From IMG/VR virus record IMGVR_UViG_3300021407_000012, positions 1-64,000 of that record: a stretch of 64,000 nucleotides of DNA. One strand, given 5' to 3'. This DNA is from a virus. The notes below the pieces were generated by a model, which did not search any database, was not told the DNA's origin, and saw nothing but the letters and a program-made list of their open reading frames with translations. Positions 20,690-27,218 of this stretch are shown here, one piece after another. The position numbers were made by a program, and so were the translations under genes. Every line of letters starts with the position of its first letter. The stretch's first letter is position 1.

Positions 20690-20907
20690 TGTCGGAAATG
20701 GCATGCCCCGCTGAAAAACTCAAGTGGGGCGACGAGGTTCGGCTTAAGACCGATGAAAAGTCCAAGGGTTTGATCGTTGATGTGCAGAAAGATGCCACAA
20801 CGGGTAAGCCGGATTATTTTGAGGTTGACTGGAAAACCGGTCAAAAGACGATGATTTATCACAAGGATCAACTGCTTCTTTTGAAGCCTTCGTTTGATAG
20901 GAGCTAA
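20689..20907 (+). CDS. Hypothetical beta protein, 72 aa
   Basis: CGGAGGAAAAG precedes the overlapped ATG. KWGDEVRLKTDEKSKG and YFEVDWKTGQKTM suggest a small SH3-like barrel with KOW-like spacing. GC content and codon use are higher than in neighbours. No firm family. Confidence 0.65.
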   Translation: MSEMACPAEKLKWGDEVRLKTDEKSKGLIVDVQKDATTGKPDYFEVDWKTGQKTMIYHKDQLLLLKPSFDRS

Positions 20908-20908
20908 C

Positions 20909-21148
20909 ATGTTCCGCATGTTAATACGATACTTCAAAGAGTACATTGGTTATTATCGTCCTAGTCGTGTCGATATGATCATCAATAGATCGATCCAGGC
21001 AAAGATTGATCCGAATTTGTTTAAAGACTTTGTTGAGGAAATGCAAAAGCTTCAAGTGCCGCCTGTGCATATGGCAGCTACACATAAACCGCGTTTCACA
21101 TCGAGTGATGGTGTGATGACCGATTTGGTCACTGGTGAAGTTTTGTAA
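20909..21148 (+). CDS. Hypothetical protein, 79 aa
   Basis: AGGAG precedes the ATG at 20909. Basic N-terminal helix (FRMLIRYFKEYIGYYRPSR), a helical middle and a short strand-rich C-terminus. Function unknown. Ends just before tRNA-Glu(CTC). Confidence 0.65.
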   Translation: MFRMLIRYFKEYIGYYRPSRVDMIINRSIQAKIDPNLFKDFVEEMQKLQVPPVHMAATHKPRFTSSDGVMTDLVTGEVL

Positions 21149-21152
21149 TTCT

Positions 21153-21227
21153 GGGGGTTTCTTCTATCGGCTAGGAACCTCGCTTCTCAAGCGAGTAAGA
21201 CGGGTCCGACTCCCGTAACCCCTACCA
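21153..21227 (+). tRNA. tRNA-Glu(CTC)
   Basis: Acceptor GGGGGTT/AACCCCT, anticodon arm CTCGC-TTCTCAA-GCGAG, T loop TCCGACT, CCA encoded. Confidence 0.92.
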
Positions 21228-21240
21228 AGGTTAAGGAAAG

Positions 21241-21507
21241 ATGAACGACGTGTTTGTGAAAACTTTCATTATGGGACGTATGTTGGACAAGATAGTGGAA
21301 TTTGTTCCATTGTCTGAAAGACAACTGCTATTGATTACTAATCAACCGCCCCCTAATTTTATTCAATCTAGGGCTCCTAATAAGGTTATATTTCTTTCTC
21401 AAGGAGGAAAGATAAACATCATACCGACTGGCATGATCCAACATTGGACCTGGGCTGGTTCGAGGGCTCTAAAAGCTTATACAACAAAATGGTTTGCGTA
21501 TGAATGA
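21241..21507 (+). CDS. Hypothetical protein, 88 aa
   Basis: AAGGAAAG precedes the ATG. Mixed alpha/beta with NQPPPNFIQSRAPNK and a C-terminal aromatic helix. Overlaps the phosphatase gene by eight bases, so co-translated. Unknown. Confidence 0.65.
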   Translation: MNDVFVKTFIMGRMLDKIVEFVPLSERQLLLITNQPPPNFIQSRAPNKVIFLSQGGKINIIPTGMIQHWTWAGSRALKAYTTKWFAYE

Positions 21508-22195
21508 TCTAACTGTAAAGAATTTTACGTATGTGGTCGGAGATATCCATGGGATGTATGGCCAGATGCATCAATTGGTCGAGGCTTGTCTGGGACATGC
21601 CAAACATTATTCAATGCATCCGAAATTTGTATTTCTTGGAGATTATATTGACCGCGGACCAAAGTCAAAAGAAGTTATCCAATACTTAATCGATTTCCCC
21701 CATGATAAAGTTTGTCTCATGGGAAACCATGAAGATATGTGTCTTGATTGGGGTAATCAGAGTATGTGGAGAAATAACGGTGGTATGAAGACCGAAGAAT
21801 CATACCTACCGCAAGGTAGGGTATTGGATGAACATAGAGAATGGATGCGTCGCCTACCCCTTATTCATGAGGATGCACACCGCATTTATGTTCATGCTGG
21901 TTTAAATGATCAATGGTCATTAAAAGAACAGGTAAGAAAGGATATGCTTTGGATTAGAAATGCTTTCCTTTTGTCTGATCATGATTGGGGTAAACTTGTG
22001 GTTCATGGGCACATGCCCTACGATCCTAAAGATTTCCCTCAGTGGGGAATTGATAAGGTTCGTCTTAATCTTGATACTGCTTGTGTGTATGGTGGTTCTT
22101 TGACCGCTGCCTTCTTTAATGATGAACAGCGTAATCCCATCGGATACATTCAAGTTGAAGCTGATAACGTCAACAAGTATACTCAAGGAGTATAG
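21500..22195 (+). CDS. Lambda-type serine/threonine protein phosphatase (metallophosphatase)
   Basis: 231 residues. Metal-site motifs in order: VGDIHGMYGQM (GDxHG), FLGDYIDRGP (GDxxDRG), LMGNHEDM (GNHE), then His residues in VHAGLND and VHGHMP. This is the PPP-family arrangement of phage lambda phosphatase, which removes phosphate from Ser, Thr, Tyr or small substrates. ATG at 21500. It may reverse host kinase signalling; the target is unknown. Confidence 0.92.
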   Translation: MNDLTVKNFTYVVGDIHGMYGQMHQLVEACLGHAKHYSMHPKFVFLGDYIDRGPKSKEVIQYLIDFPHDKVCLMGNHEDMCLDWGNQSMWRNNGGMKTEESYLPQGRVLDEHREWMRRLPLIHEDAHRIYVHAGLNDQWSLKEQVRKDMLWIRNAFLLSDHDWGKLVVHGHMPYDPKDFPQWGIDKVRLNLDTACVYGGSLTAAFFNDEQRNPIGYIQVEADNVNKYTQGV

Positions 22196-22196
22196 A

Positions 22197-22337
22197 ATGG
22201 ACACCGCAGTTCTTAATAAAGTTGATCAAGAATTTGAATATCGTAAGAAGCGTATCATTGATGATTTGCGTCGTCGGGGTCGTTCCGAAGAAGATATTCA
22301 AGCCCATTTGAAATGGATGGAAGAAAACCGAGATTAA
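22197..22337 (+). CDS. Charged helical protein, 46 aa
   Basis: CAAGGAG seven bases before the ATG fixes the start. Almost fully helical and charged (QEFEYRKKRIIDDLRRRG). Directly upstream of the RNase P RNA; an inverted repeat (TAATACG/CGTATTA, 22335-22361) overlaps its stop. Confidence 0.65.
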   Translation: MDTAVLNKVDQEFEYRKKRIIDDLRRRGRSEEDIQAHLKWMEENRD

Positions 22338-22363
22338 TACGTATACTACCTCTGCGTATTAAA

Positions 22364-22724
22364 GTTATAGACGGACTATCGCTGTACACCTATATGGGCT
22401 ACCTTCGGGTACTGTACAGAGGAAAGTCGGGGCTGCACACGAAACCGTACAAGGTAACACCTTGGTATTCATAACTGCCACGCTTTTATGAATGACGATT
22501 AGAGCAACAGAAAATATGTATGCTTTATATACATGCCTAGATAGAGTGGGATAAACTTGTATATAAAGGCGTAGTGAAATTGGCAATCTCTACGGGCAGC
22601 AATCCCTAATAGGTCACTAGCCTTCGTGGGCGTTACGGTGACGGGTCGGGAGCTAGAGGGTAATCGCGAGGTTACTCCCAGATAAATGATAGTACTTGAC
22701 AGAACCCCGCTTATAGTCTATAAT
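22364..22724 (+). ncRNA. rnpB: RNase P RNA (type A)
   Basis: Catalytic RNA that trims tRNA 5' ends. Conserved regions occur in order and spacing: GAGGAAAGTC at 22419, GGTAAC with its flanking stem at 22453, AGAGCAACAGAAA at 22501, AGATAAATGA at 22680 and ACAGAACCCCGCTTATAG at 22699. The 5' GTTATAGAC pairs with 3' GTCTATAAT to form helix P1. About 361 bases, close to the E. coli length of 377. It lies in the middle of the tRNA island it would serve. Confidence 0.95.
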
Positions 22725-22766
22725 GCTACTACCTTAGAATGACCATGATATTGAACGTAACAATTT

Positions 22767-22790
22767 GGGGCAGTTGGTCGAGCCCCCCTT
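22767..22790 (+). terminator. Possible terminator after rnpB
   Basis: GGGGC pairs with GCCCC around a 10-base loop, followed by a short pyrimidine stretch. Weak T run. Confidence 0.4.
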
Positions 22791-22806
22791 GAATTAAAGG
22801 TGATAT

Positions 22807-22998
22807 ATGAAGATTAATCTATTTGCTGCTGCTTTTCTTGTTACCATGGCTTTATTGATTTTTAAAGCATTAGGTTATATTACCATTGGATGGTTTTGGG
22901 TATTCTTGCCCCTTATCATTGGATTTGGATTTTGGATTTTGGTTTTGTTCTTTTGGATTGGAATATTTATTTTGGCTGCTATCTTTAGTAAAGATTAA
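22807..22998 (+). CDS. Highly hydrophobic membrane protein, 63 aa
   Basis: AAAGGTG precedes the ATG. Two hydrophobic helices fill nearly the whole chain (FAAAFLVTMALLIFKALGYI and a Trp/Phe-rich second helix). It ends two bases before the next tRNA. Function unknown. Confidence 0.62.
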   Translation: MKINLFAAAFLVTMALLIFKALGYITIGWFWVFLPLIIGFGFWILVLFFWIGIFILAAIFSKD

Positions 22999-22999
22999 T

Positions 23000-23080
23000 G
23001 CACGCATAACCCCCTCGTCTTCGAAACGAGAGAAAGGTAACTGGATGTAAATGGGGGTTCGAATCCCTCTGCGTGCTCCA
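23000..23080 (+). tRNA. tRNA-Arg(TCG) lacking a D arm
   Basis: Acceptor GCACGCA/TGCGTGC, anticodon arm CTCGT-CTTCGAA-ACGAG, T arm GGGGG-TTCGAAT-CCCTC, CCA encoded. Only TAACCCC separates acceptor and anticodon stem; instead there is a 22-base variable region containing GGTAACTGGATGTAAAT. The tRNA-Arg at 23913 has the same plan. Confidence 0.75.
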
Positions 23081-23081
23081 T

Positions 23082-23159
23082 GGTTTCTTAGCTCAGTTGG
23101 AATAGAGCATCGCCCTGCGAAGGCGAAGGTCATCGGTTCGAGTCCGATAGAAACCTCCA
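23082..23159 (+). tRNA. tRNA-Arg(GCG)
   Basis: Acceptor GGTTTCT/AGAAACC, D arm GCTC/GAGC, anticodon arm TCGCC-CTGCGAA-GGCGA, T loop TTCGAGT, CCA encoded. Fully canonical. Confidence 0.93.
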
Positions 23160-23178
23160 TTTTATAAAGGGAGATGAT

Positions 23179-23706
23179 ATGACAGGTGAATATAATTATA
23201 AAGGTGATTACGGTGCTATTGCGGATCGACCAATCGATTCAGCTACTTGGACTGGTGAAGACACTAGTAAGTATCCGGTAGCGAATGCTGTTTATATCAA
23301 TACCAATCCTGTTGGTACTAGTAATGTAATGCTTGAAACTACTCAAGATACAAAGTATCAACAGTTTGAAGATGAAATACGGGCACTAATCAACAAACTA
23401 TCACTTGAAGGTAATTCAAATACGCCTGATTTTATTCTCGCTGAGTTTCTGACAAACTGTCTTAAGGATTGGGATAGTGTTTCCTCTTATGAACAGTTTA
23501 TGGATAGCGATGAAGTCCTTTGGGACTATCTGTGGCTTGCTCGCAGAACATTTCGAAACACAAAGACTGTTCGTGCCAAGTGGTATATGCCGGTTATCGC
23601 TGAAAAGATAGCTTCGTCTTGGTGGAAAAAGTTGTATGTTTTCTGGGGAAGGCTTTGGGTTGCTTACCTAAATAATGGTAACTATAGTGATGCCTGGAAA
23701 AAGTAA
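23179..23706 (+). CDS. Hypothetical protein, 175 aa
   Basis: AAAGGGAG precedes the ATG. The first 60 residues are Asn/Thr-rich with VANAVYINTNPVGTSNV, like other low-complexity stretches here; the rest is helical with a Trp-rich region near the end (SSWWKKLYVFWGRLW). Family unknown. It sits between tRNA genes. Confidence 0.68.
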   Translation: MTGEYNYKGDYGAIADRPIDSATWTGEDTSKYPVANAVYINTNPVGTSNVMLETTQDTKYQQFEDEIRALINKLSLEGNSNTPDFILAEFLTNCLKDWDSVSSYEQFMDSDEVLWDYLWLARRTFRNTKTVRAKWYMPVIAEKIASSWWKKLYVFWGRLWVAYLNNGNYSDAWKK

Positions 23707-23710
23707 TTAT

Positions 23711-23787
23711 TGGGGAGTAGGCTACGTTGGCTAAACCGCTTGGCTCTGAACCATGAGTAGAAGGTTCGACACCTTCCTCCCCATCCA
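23711..23787 (+). tRNA. tRNA-Gln(CTG)
   Basis: Acceptor TGGGGAG/CTCCCCA, anticodon loop CTCTGAA, T loop TTCGACA, discriminator T, CCA encoded. Confidence 0.88.
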
Positions 23788-23795
23788 TTTTTCTC

Positions 23796-23824
23796 TTGAC
23801 ATTCGAGGGAGATAAGTATACAGT
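23796..23824 (+). promoter_or_regulatory. sigma70-type promoter of tRNA-Cys
   Basis: TTGACA, 17-base spacer, TACAGT. The predicted start matches the 5' end of tRNA-Cys at 23832. Confidence 0.75.
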
Positions 23825-23831
23825 AGATAAT

Positions 23832-23905
23832 GTCCTGTTGGCAGACCGACGATGCAACGGATTGCAACCCCGTTAAAGCTGGTTTAATTCCGGCACAGGA
23901 CTCCA
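23832..23905 (+). tRNA. tRNA-Cys(GCA)
   Basis: Acceptor GTCCTGT/ACAGGAC, anticodon loop TTGCAAC, T arm GCTGG-TTTAATT-CCGGC, CCA encoded. Confidence 0.92.
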
Positions 23906-23912
23906 CTTTAAT

Positions 23913-23995
23913 GGTCTAGTAACCGGTTCGGGTTTCTACCCCGCTATCCGTAATTGGAGTTGTAAATGCGGGTTCGAGCCCTGCCTAGATCGCCA
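23913..23995 (+). tRNA. tRNA-Arg(TCT) lacking a D arm
   Basis: Acceptor GGTCTAG/CTAGATC, anticodon stem CGGG/CCCG with loop TTTCTAC, T arm GCGGG-TTCGAGC-CCTGC, G CCA end. Eight bases (TAACCGGT) replace the D arm and the variable region holds CGTAATTGGAGTTGTAAAT, matching the tRNA-Arg(TCG) design. Confidence 0.75.
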
Positions 23996-24011
23996 TTTTA
24001 GGAGGTATATT

Positions 24012-24173
24012 ATGAAAGATGTTGATGCTGATCTTACCGAAGCATTATCGATTATCGCTGGTTTAATGTATTATGTTTCTGGTCATGATCTACGAGAAAG
24101 AGAAGCAAAGATTTTGAAAGAGTATTGCAATCGTGCTAATTCTCTTAGACAAAAGTATCAAACGCTTTCTTAG
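24012..24173 (+). CDS. Helical hypothetical protein, 53 aa
   Basis: GGAGG precedes the ATG. Two helices around GLMYYVSGHDLREREAK. The TAG stop is bases 8-10 of the following tRNA. Confidence 0.62.
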   Translation: MKDVDADLTEALSIIAGLMYYVSGHDLREREAKILKEYCNRANSLRQKYQTLS

Positions 24174-24239
24174 TTCAACCGGAGAGAATAGTTGTTTCCT
24201 AAACTTCAGATTTGGGTTCGAGTCCCAAGGAAAGCACCA
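24164..24239 (+). tRNA. tRNA-Arg(CCT), alternatively Gly(TCC)
   Basis: Acceptor GCTTTCT/GGAAAGC, D stem GTTC/GAAT with GG in the loop, T arm TTGGG-TTCGAGT-CCCAA, CCA encoded. Anticodon loop TTCCTAA gives CCT but leaves two T-T mismatches in the stem; an AGTT/AACT stem with an 8-base loop would favour TCC. It overlaps an ORF stop at its 5' end and an ATG at its 3' end. Confidence 0.78.
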
Positions 24240-24568
24240 TGACTAGATTAGAGAAGATTGATGCGTTTTATGCGGTTGCTTTTATTGGTATTATGATCTA
24301 TGTTTTTTGGTTTTATGTTCCTATGCAGTCTCATAGTTATTACATTCAAGGAACATTTGACGGTAAAGTTGGTTTAATAATGAATAGTCCTTTCATAGTT
24401 AAAGAACTTTGTGAGGATGTTGCTAAAGAGGCTCAAGCCGAAGTTGATTTGAATAAACTGAGCATCTATATGATCCCTATAGAAGATCGTACTGATGTAA
24501 TGAAAGAAGCTTTGAAAACTGATATCAAGATATCTTGTGTTTCAAAGAAACCGATTATGGAAAGTTAA
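24239..24568 (+). CDS. Membrane-anchored hypothetical protein, 109 aa
   Basis: The ATG uses the terminal A of the preceding tRNA's CCA, and AAGGA inside that tRNA's acceptor stem is at ribosome-binding distance. One N-terminal transmembrane helix (residues about 9-31) and a soluble C-terminal part with a Cys pair. The TAA stop is bases 8-10 of tRNA-Ser(GCT). Function unknown. Confidence 0.65.
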   Translation: MTRLEKIDAFYAVAFIGIMIYVFWFYVPMQSHSYYIQGTFDGKVGLIMNSPFIVKELCEDVAKEAQAEVDLNKLSIYMIPIEDRTDVMKEALKTDIKISCVSKKPIMES

Positions 24569-24645
24569 ATCGCCAGGGCGCGATACCCGATTGCTAATCG
24601 GAGGGAACCGAAAGGTTTGAGTTTCGAGTACTCAGCTTTCCGCCA
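24559..24645 (+). tRNA. tRNA-Ser(GCT)
   Basis: Acceptor GGAAAGT/GCTTTCC, long D stem ATCGC/GCGAT, anticodon arm CCGA-TTGCTAA-TCGG, class II variable arm AACCGAAAGGTT, G CCA end. Confidence 0.9.
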
Positions 24646-24649
24646 ATAC

Positions 24650-24724
24650 GCGATGCTTGTATAGAAGGATATGCCCTAGGTTTCCACCCTAGAGAGACTG
24701 GATCGTTACCAGTGCATCGCTCCA
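24650..24724 (+). tRNA. tRNA-Gly(TCC), atypical T loop
   Basis: Acceptor GCGATGC/GCATCGC, anticodon arm CTAGG-TTTCCAC-CCTAG, CCA encoded. T arm ACTGG-ATCGTTA-CCAGT with a non-canonical loop. Confidence 0.87.
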
Positions 24725-24751
24725 TATTAACCCTAACAGAGGATTATTATT

Positions 24752-25060
24752 ATGAGTTTAACAGGTATGATTTTAGGTTGTGTGCTTGCCGCTGGTGGCA
24801 ATGCTCCGGTGGATTGTGGTTCTGATACTGATTTGGTATTGGCTCGCTCTAAGCCAGATGTTTTTGCAACATTAAATGATTGTAATGAGGAATCTGGTCA
24901 GTATGTAGCTGAGATGGTAAGCCCCGTTGCTCGCCTTATGTATGGGGTACCTCCTGAAGTAAACGTAATCTATTATCGTTGCCTGGACGGTGATAAGGTA
25001 GTTTATGACTCTCTTACTCAGGGGAAGAATATTCTCGACCAAGATAATGATTCGAAATAA
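24752..25060 (+). CDS. Exported Cys-containing protein, paralogue A
   Basis: 102 residues with a short hydrophobic N-terminus (LTGMILGCVLAAGG) and Cys residues at matching places to the next protein: LNDCNEESGQY and YYRCLDGDKVVYDSL. Likely exported, disulfide-bonded. Tandem copy of the gene at 25076. Confidence 0.65.
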   Translation: MSLTGMILGCVLAAGGNAPVDCGSDTDLVLARSKPDVFATLNDCNEESGQYVAEMVSPVARLMYGVPPEVNVIYYRCLDGDKVVYDSLTQGKNILDQDNDSK

Positions 25061-25075
25061 GAAAGGAAACATATC

Positions 25076-25402
25076 ATGCTTACAGGTGTTATTCTTGCGT
25101 GTGCCGTTAGTTTAGCTAACCCTTCAATCAACGCTGTTGATCCTGAGAATTGTATGCCGATTTGGTCATATTCTTCTGATCCTTTGGCTTTTGAAGATGT
25201 GGATGAATGTCAATCAGAATCAAGGGATTTTCTTGAACAACTTGCACAGAGCGACGATATTCGAAAGCATTTGAATGCTCCTACTGTCCGTACATTGAAT
25301 AATGGTAGCATTCCAGTTTATTTCTTTGTTTGTAAAGACAAGGATGAGAAAGTAGTTTATAACTCCTTGAAGAATGCTCAAGATAATAACAAGGATCAAT
25401 AA
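25076..25402 (+). CDS. Exported Cys-containing protein, paralogue B
   Basis: 108 residues, GAAAGG upstream. LTGVILACAVSLANP at the start, then VDECQSESRDF and FFVCKDKDEKVVYNSL align with paralogue A in order and spacing. Function unknown. Confidence 0.65.
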   Translation: MLTGVILACAVSLANPSINAVDPENCMPIWSYSSDPLAFEDVDECQSESRDFLEQLAQSDDIRKHLNAPTVRTLNNGSIPVYFFVCKDKDEKVVYNSLKNAQDNNKDQ

Positions 25403-25416
25403 ATAGAGAGAGTTAT

Positions 25417-25487
25417 TGGGGTGACCAGAAGTTGGAACGGTGCCTTTGAAGCATCGGAGTAGGGGGCAGTACCTTACACCCCATCCA
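25417..25487 (+). tRNA. tRNA-Gln(TTG), non-canonical T loop
   Basis: Acceptor TGGGGTG/CACCCCA, anticodon arm GGTGC-CTTTGAA-GCATC, discriminator T, CCA encoded. T arm TAGGG-GGCAGTA-CCTTA: the loop GGCAGTA replaces TTCRANN and is the same as in the phage tmRNA. Confidence 0.8.
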
Positions 25488-25492
25488 GTTAT

Positions 25493-25568
25493 GGCGGTAT
25501 AGCTTAATCGGCTAGAGCGGGCGTCTCATAAGCGTCAGATTCGGGTTCGATCCCCGGTTCCGCTACCA
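25493..25568 (+). tRNA. tRNA-Met(CAT) (elongator, or Ile2)
   Basis: Acceptor GGCGGTA/TTCCGCT with one mismatch, D arm with CGGCTAGAGC, anticodon arm GGCGT-CTCATAA-GCGTC, T loop TTCGATC, CCA encoded. Lysidine modification could make it Ile2; sequence alone cannot tell. Confidence 0.87.
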
Positions 25569-25587
25569 ATTTAAGAAAGGTAACCAG

Positions 25588-25773
25588 ATGACAAAGATGT
25601 TTGCGGTTTTTGCACTTATTATCATGACGATCCCGGCATTGGGTGCTACACCTTCTATTGTTGCACGCCACCCTTCCCAGCCTCGTGTACAACCACATTT
25701 TCAGAACCATGTGCCGAGTAAACCTATGCAACAGCAGCGTTTAAATCCGCGTGGGAGTGTTGTAGTTCAGTAA
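25588..25773 (+). CDS. Small secreted protein, 61 aa
   Basis: GAAAGG before the ATG. Signal peptide MTKMFAVFALIIMTIPALGA, then a Pro/Gln/His-rich mature part of about 40 residues. Function unknown. Confidence 0.62.
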   Translation: MTKMFAVFALIIMTIPALGATPSIVARHPSQPRVQPHFQNHVPSKPMQQQRLNPRGSVVVQ

Positions 25774-25785
25774 AGGATATAATCC

Positions 25786-25875
25786 ATGCTTTTGTTCTTA
25801 CAAATTATAACAGCTATTGGTATCATTGCCGGTGCTTATTTTATGTATAGAACTTGGCCAAATAAAGATTTGTAA
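25786..25875 (+). CDS. Single-pass membrane peptide, 29 aa
   Basis: AAAGGA precedes the ATG. LLFLQIITAIGIIAGAYFMY is a single transmembrane helix; short polar tail. A strong terminator follows. Confidence 0.5.
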   Translation: MLLFLQIITAIGIIAGAYFMYRTWPNKDL

Positions 25876-25904
25876 TAGGGCAGCACACACACAATTGCTA
25901 CCCC

Positions 25905-25950
25905 AAGCCCCCATAGATATACGAAAATTATGTCTATGGGGGCTTTTTTT
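25905..25950 (+). terminator. Rho-independent terminator
   Basis: Stem of at least 12 pairs (AGCCCCCATAGA with TCTATGGGGGCT) and a seven-T run. Ends the tRNA island. Confidence 0.93.
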
Positions 25951-25963
25951 ATGCTTTTTTAAC

Positions 25964-25992
25964 TTGATCTACCTTTCGATTTGTGGTATAAA
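25964..25992 (+). promoter_or_regulatory. sigma70-type promoter, also containing TATAAATA
   Basis: TTGATC, 17-base spacer, TATAAA; the -10 region reads TATAAATA, equal to the T4 late consensus. The leader carries a TGCTG/CAGCA hairpin before the gene at 26046. Confidence 0.65.
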
Positions 25993-26045
25993 TATCTTGC
26001 TGCAATGCAGCATTTCATTTAAACTCTAGACGAAAGGAAATGATT

Positions 26046-26240
26046 ATGAAGAAGATGTTTGTAATGGCGGCTCTTGCCGTTGCTTTAGTCAATCCGGTTT
26101 TTGCTGCGGAGACTGTTTCGAAGGTTCATTATAAGAGCCCGAAGACCCCGATGAAGGTATACTCGCCTAAGTATTACTTTCCGACAACGACTGCCCCGTA
26201 TGATCATGATTTCCAGCTTGGTGCTCAGATTTACGGGTAA
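26046..26240 (+). CDS. Small periplasmic protein, 64 aa
   Basis: AAAGG lies eight bases before this ATG, favouring it over the ATG at 26040. Signal peptide KKMFVMAALAVALVNPVFA with cleavage before AETVSK; the mature 45 residues are Tyr/Lys/Pro-rich. Own promoter and terminator suggest strong independent expression. Function unknown. Confidence 0.7.
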   Translation: MKKMFVMAALAVALVNPVFAAETVSKVHYKSPKTPMKVYSPKYYFPTTTAPYDHDFQLGAQIYG

Positions 26241-26246
26241 GGTTTA

Positions 26247-26269
26247 AGGGGCATAAGTGCCCCTTTTCA
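26247..26269 (+). terminator. Rho-independent terminator
   Basis: AGGGGCA-TAAG-TGCCCCT stem-loop followed by TTTTC. Confidence 0.85.
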
Positions 26270-26282
26270 TTTGGAGATACTA

Positions 26283-26474
26283 ATGAATCCTTTAGTTTAT
26301 TGGTATAAGAAAAACCTTGATAATAAAATCGTAAGTTTCCGTGATAGTTGGAGCGGGATTTTTGTTCTTTCAATTCCCGATAATAGTTGGTCCCGGTGGC
26401 ATCATTTTCTTCCTGTTTCAACTACTAGAATGTATACGTTTGCCTATCGACCCAATTCATTGTTCGATGAATAA
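26283..26474 (+). CDS. Aromatic-rich small protein, 63 aa
   Basis: GGAG precedes the ATG. Trp/Tyr-rich (SWSGIFVLSIPDNSWSRWHH). Unknown function. Confidence 0.58.
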   Translation: MNPLVYWYKKNLDNKIVSFRDSWSGIFVLSIPDNSWSRWHHFLPVSTTRMYTFAYRPNSLFDE

Positions 26475-26564
26475 ATAAGGATATGAATATGATTAACAAA
26501 GGAGATTACCTCATGACGATATAAGGAAGCAATTGGGCTTCCTATATTCTCATAGGAGGTAAGT

Positions 26565-26780
26565 ATGACTGGTGCCACTCAACAGGCAAAGAAGTCTAAG
26601 AAGCAGCGTAAGGTTGGTCGTAATGCGACCTACTGTAACTTTTATCGTTTGACTAATCGTCGCGAGAAGAACAAGGTGAAGAAGATTAATCGTCACCTTA
26701 AGAAGCACAGCGGAGATAAGGTTGCCAAAGACGCTGTTGTGCGTCTTAAGAACGTTATCGCTGGAATCAAGGGGGAGTGA
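26565..26780 (+). CDS. Very basic helical protein, 71 aa
   Basis: AGGAGGT precedes the ATG, a near-perfect ribosome binding site. About 35 percent Lys/Arg (KKSKKQRKVGR, REKNKVKKINRHLKKH), almost no acidic residues before the end. Likely binds DNA, RNA or ribosomes. Its stop lies in the terminator stem region. Confidence 0.72.
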   Translation: MTGATQQAKKSKKQRKVGRNATYCNFYRLTNRREKNKVKKINRHLKKHSGDKVAKDAVVRLKNVIAGIKGE

Positions 26781-26793
26781 AATCCCCCTTTTA
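26769..26793 (+). terminator. Rho-independent terminator overlapping a stop codon
   Basis: AAGGGGGA-GTGAAA-TCCCCCTT plus TT; the TGA of the basic protein gene is in the loop. Confidence 0.85.
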
Positions 26794-26808
26794 CATCATG
26801 AGGATCAT

Positions 26809-27021
26809 ATGAACATATTCTTCAATATACGTCCATATACATCTAGACCTTATATGTTGGATTCTGATACACATTCGCCTAATCTAGAAAGATATATAAG
26901 TAGGTCAGCCATTAATTTTGTGAGGGAAGTTTTTCCTCATGCCATAAACACGTGTGGAACATTACAACATTTCTATACGATTATGAATGACTATTTCACG
27001 TGTATATTAGCTGAAGGATGA
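26809..27021 (+). CDS. FP-motif family small protein, 70 aa
   Basis: GAGGA precedes the ATG. INFVREVFPHAINT and the C-terminal HFYTIMNDYFTCI fit the dispersed family. Overlaps the next gene start. Confidence 0.6.
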   Translation: MNIFFNIRPYTSRPYMLDSDTHSPNLERYISRSAINFVREVFPHAINTCGTLQHFYTIMNDYFTCILAEG

Positions 27022-27023
27022 TC

Positions 27024-27218
27024 ATGATACAATTAATGTATGTTGAATTGTATAAGTCTAAATTAATTCAATCAGGATCGATGTCTGGTCGTTTAGAACG
27101 TGAATTAGACATTGATACAACATCAATAAGACGTGTTTTTGACAATCATTATCGGGCTGAGATGCATTTTGTTGCTGATGTACTAGGTTTGTTTACCGAT
27201 ATATTCGCCCCCGACTAA
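27024..27218 (+). CDS. Small protein, 64 aa
   Basis: AAGGA lies six bases before the ATG at 27024. Charged N-terminal half (SGRLERELDIDTTSIRRVF), hydrophobic end (ADVLGLFTDIFAPD). The stop codon is in the loop of the terminator. Confidence 0.6.
   Translation: MIQLMYVELYKSKLIQSGSMSGRLERELDIDTTSIRRVFDNHYRAEMHFVADVLGLFTDIFAPD

Noticed and set aside
22696-22724. TTGACA-N17-TATAAT, a perfect sigma70 consensus
   Set aside because: It is the 3' conserved end of the RNase P RNA (ACAGAACCCCGCTTATAG plus P1), so the match is coincidental.
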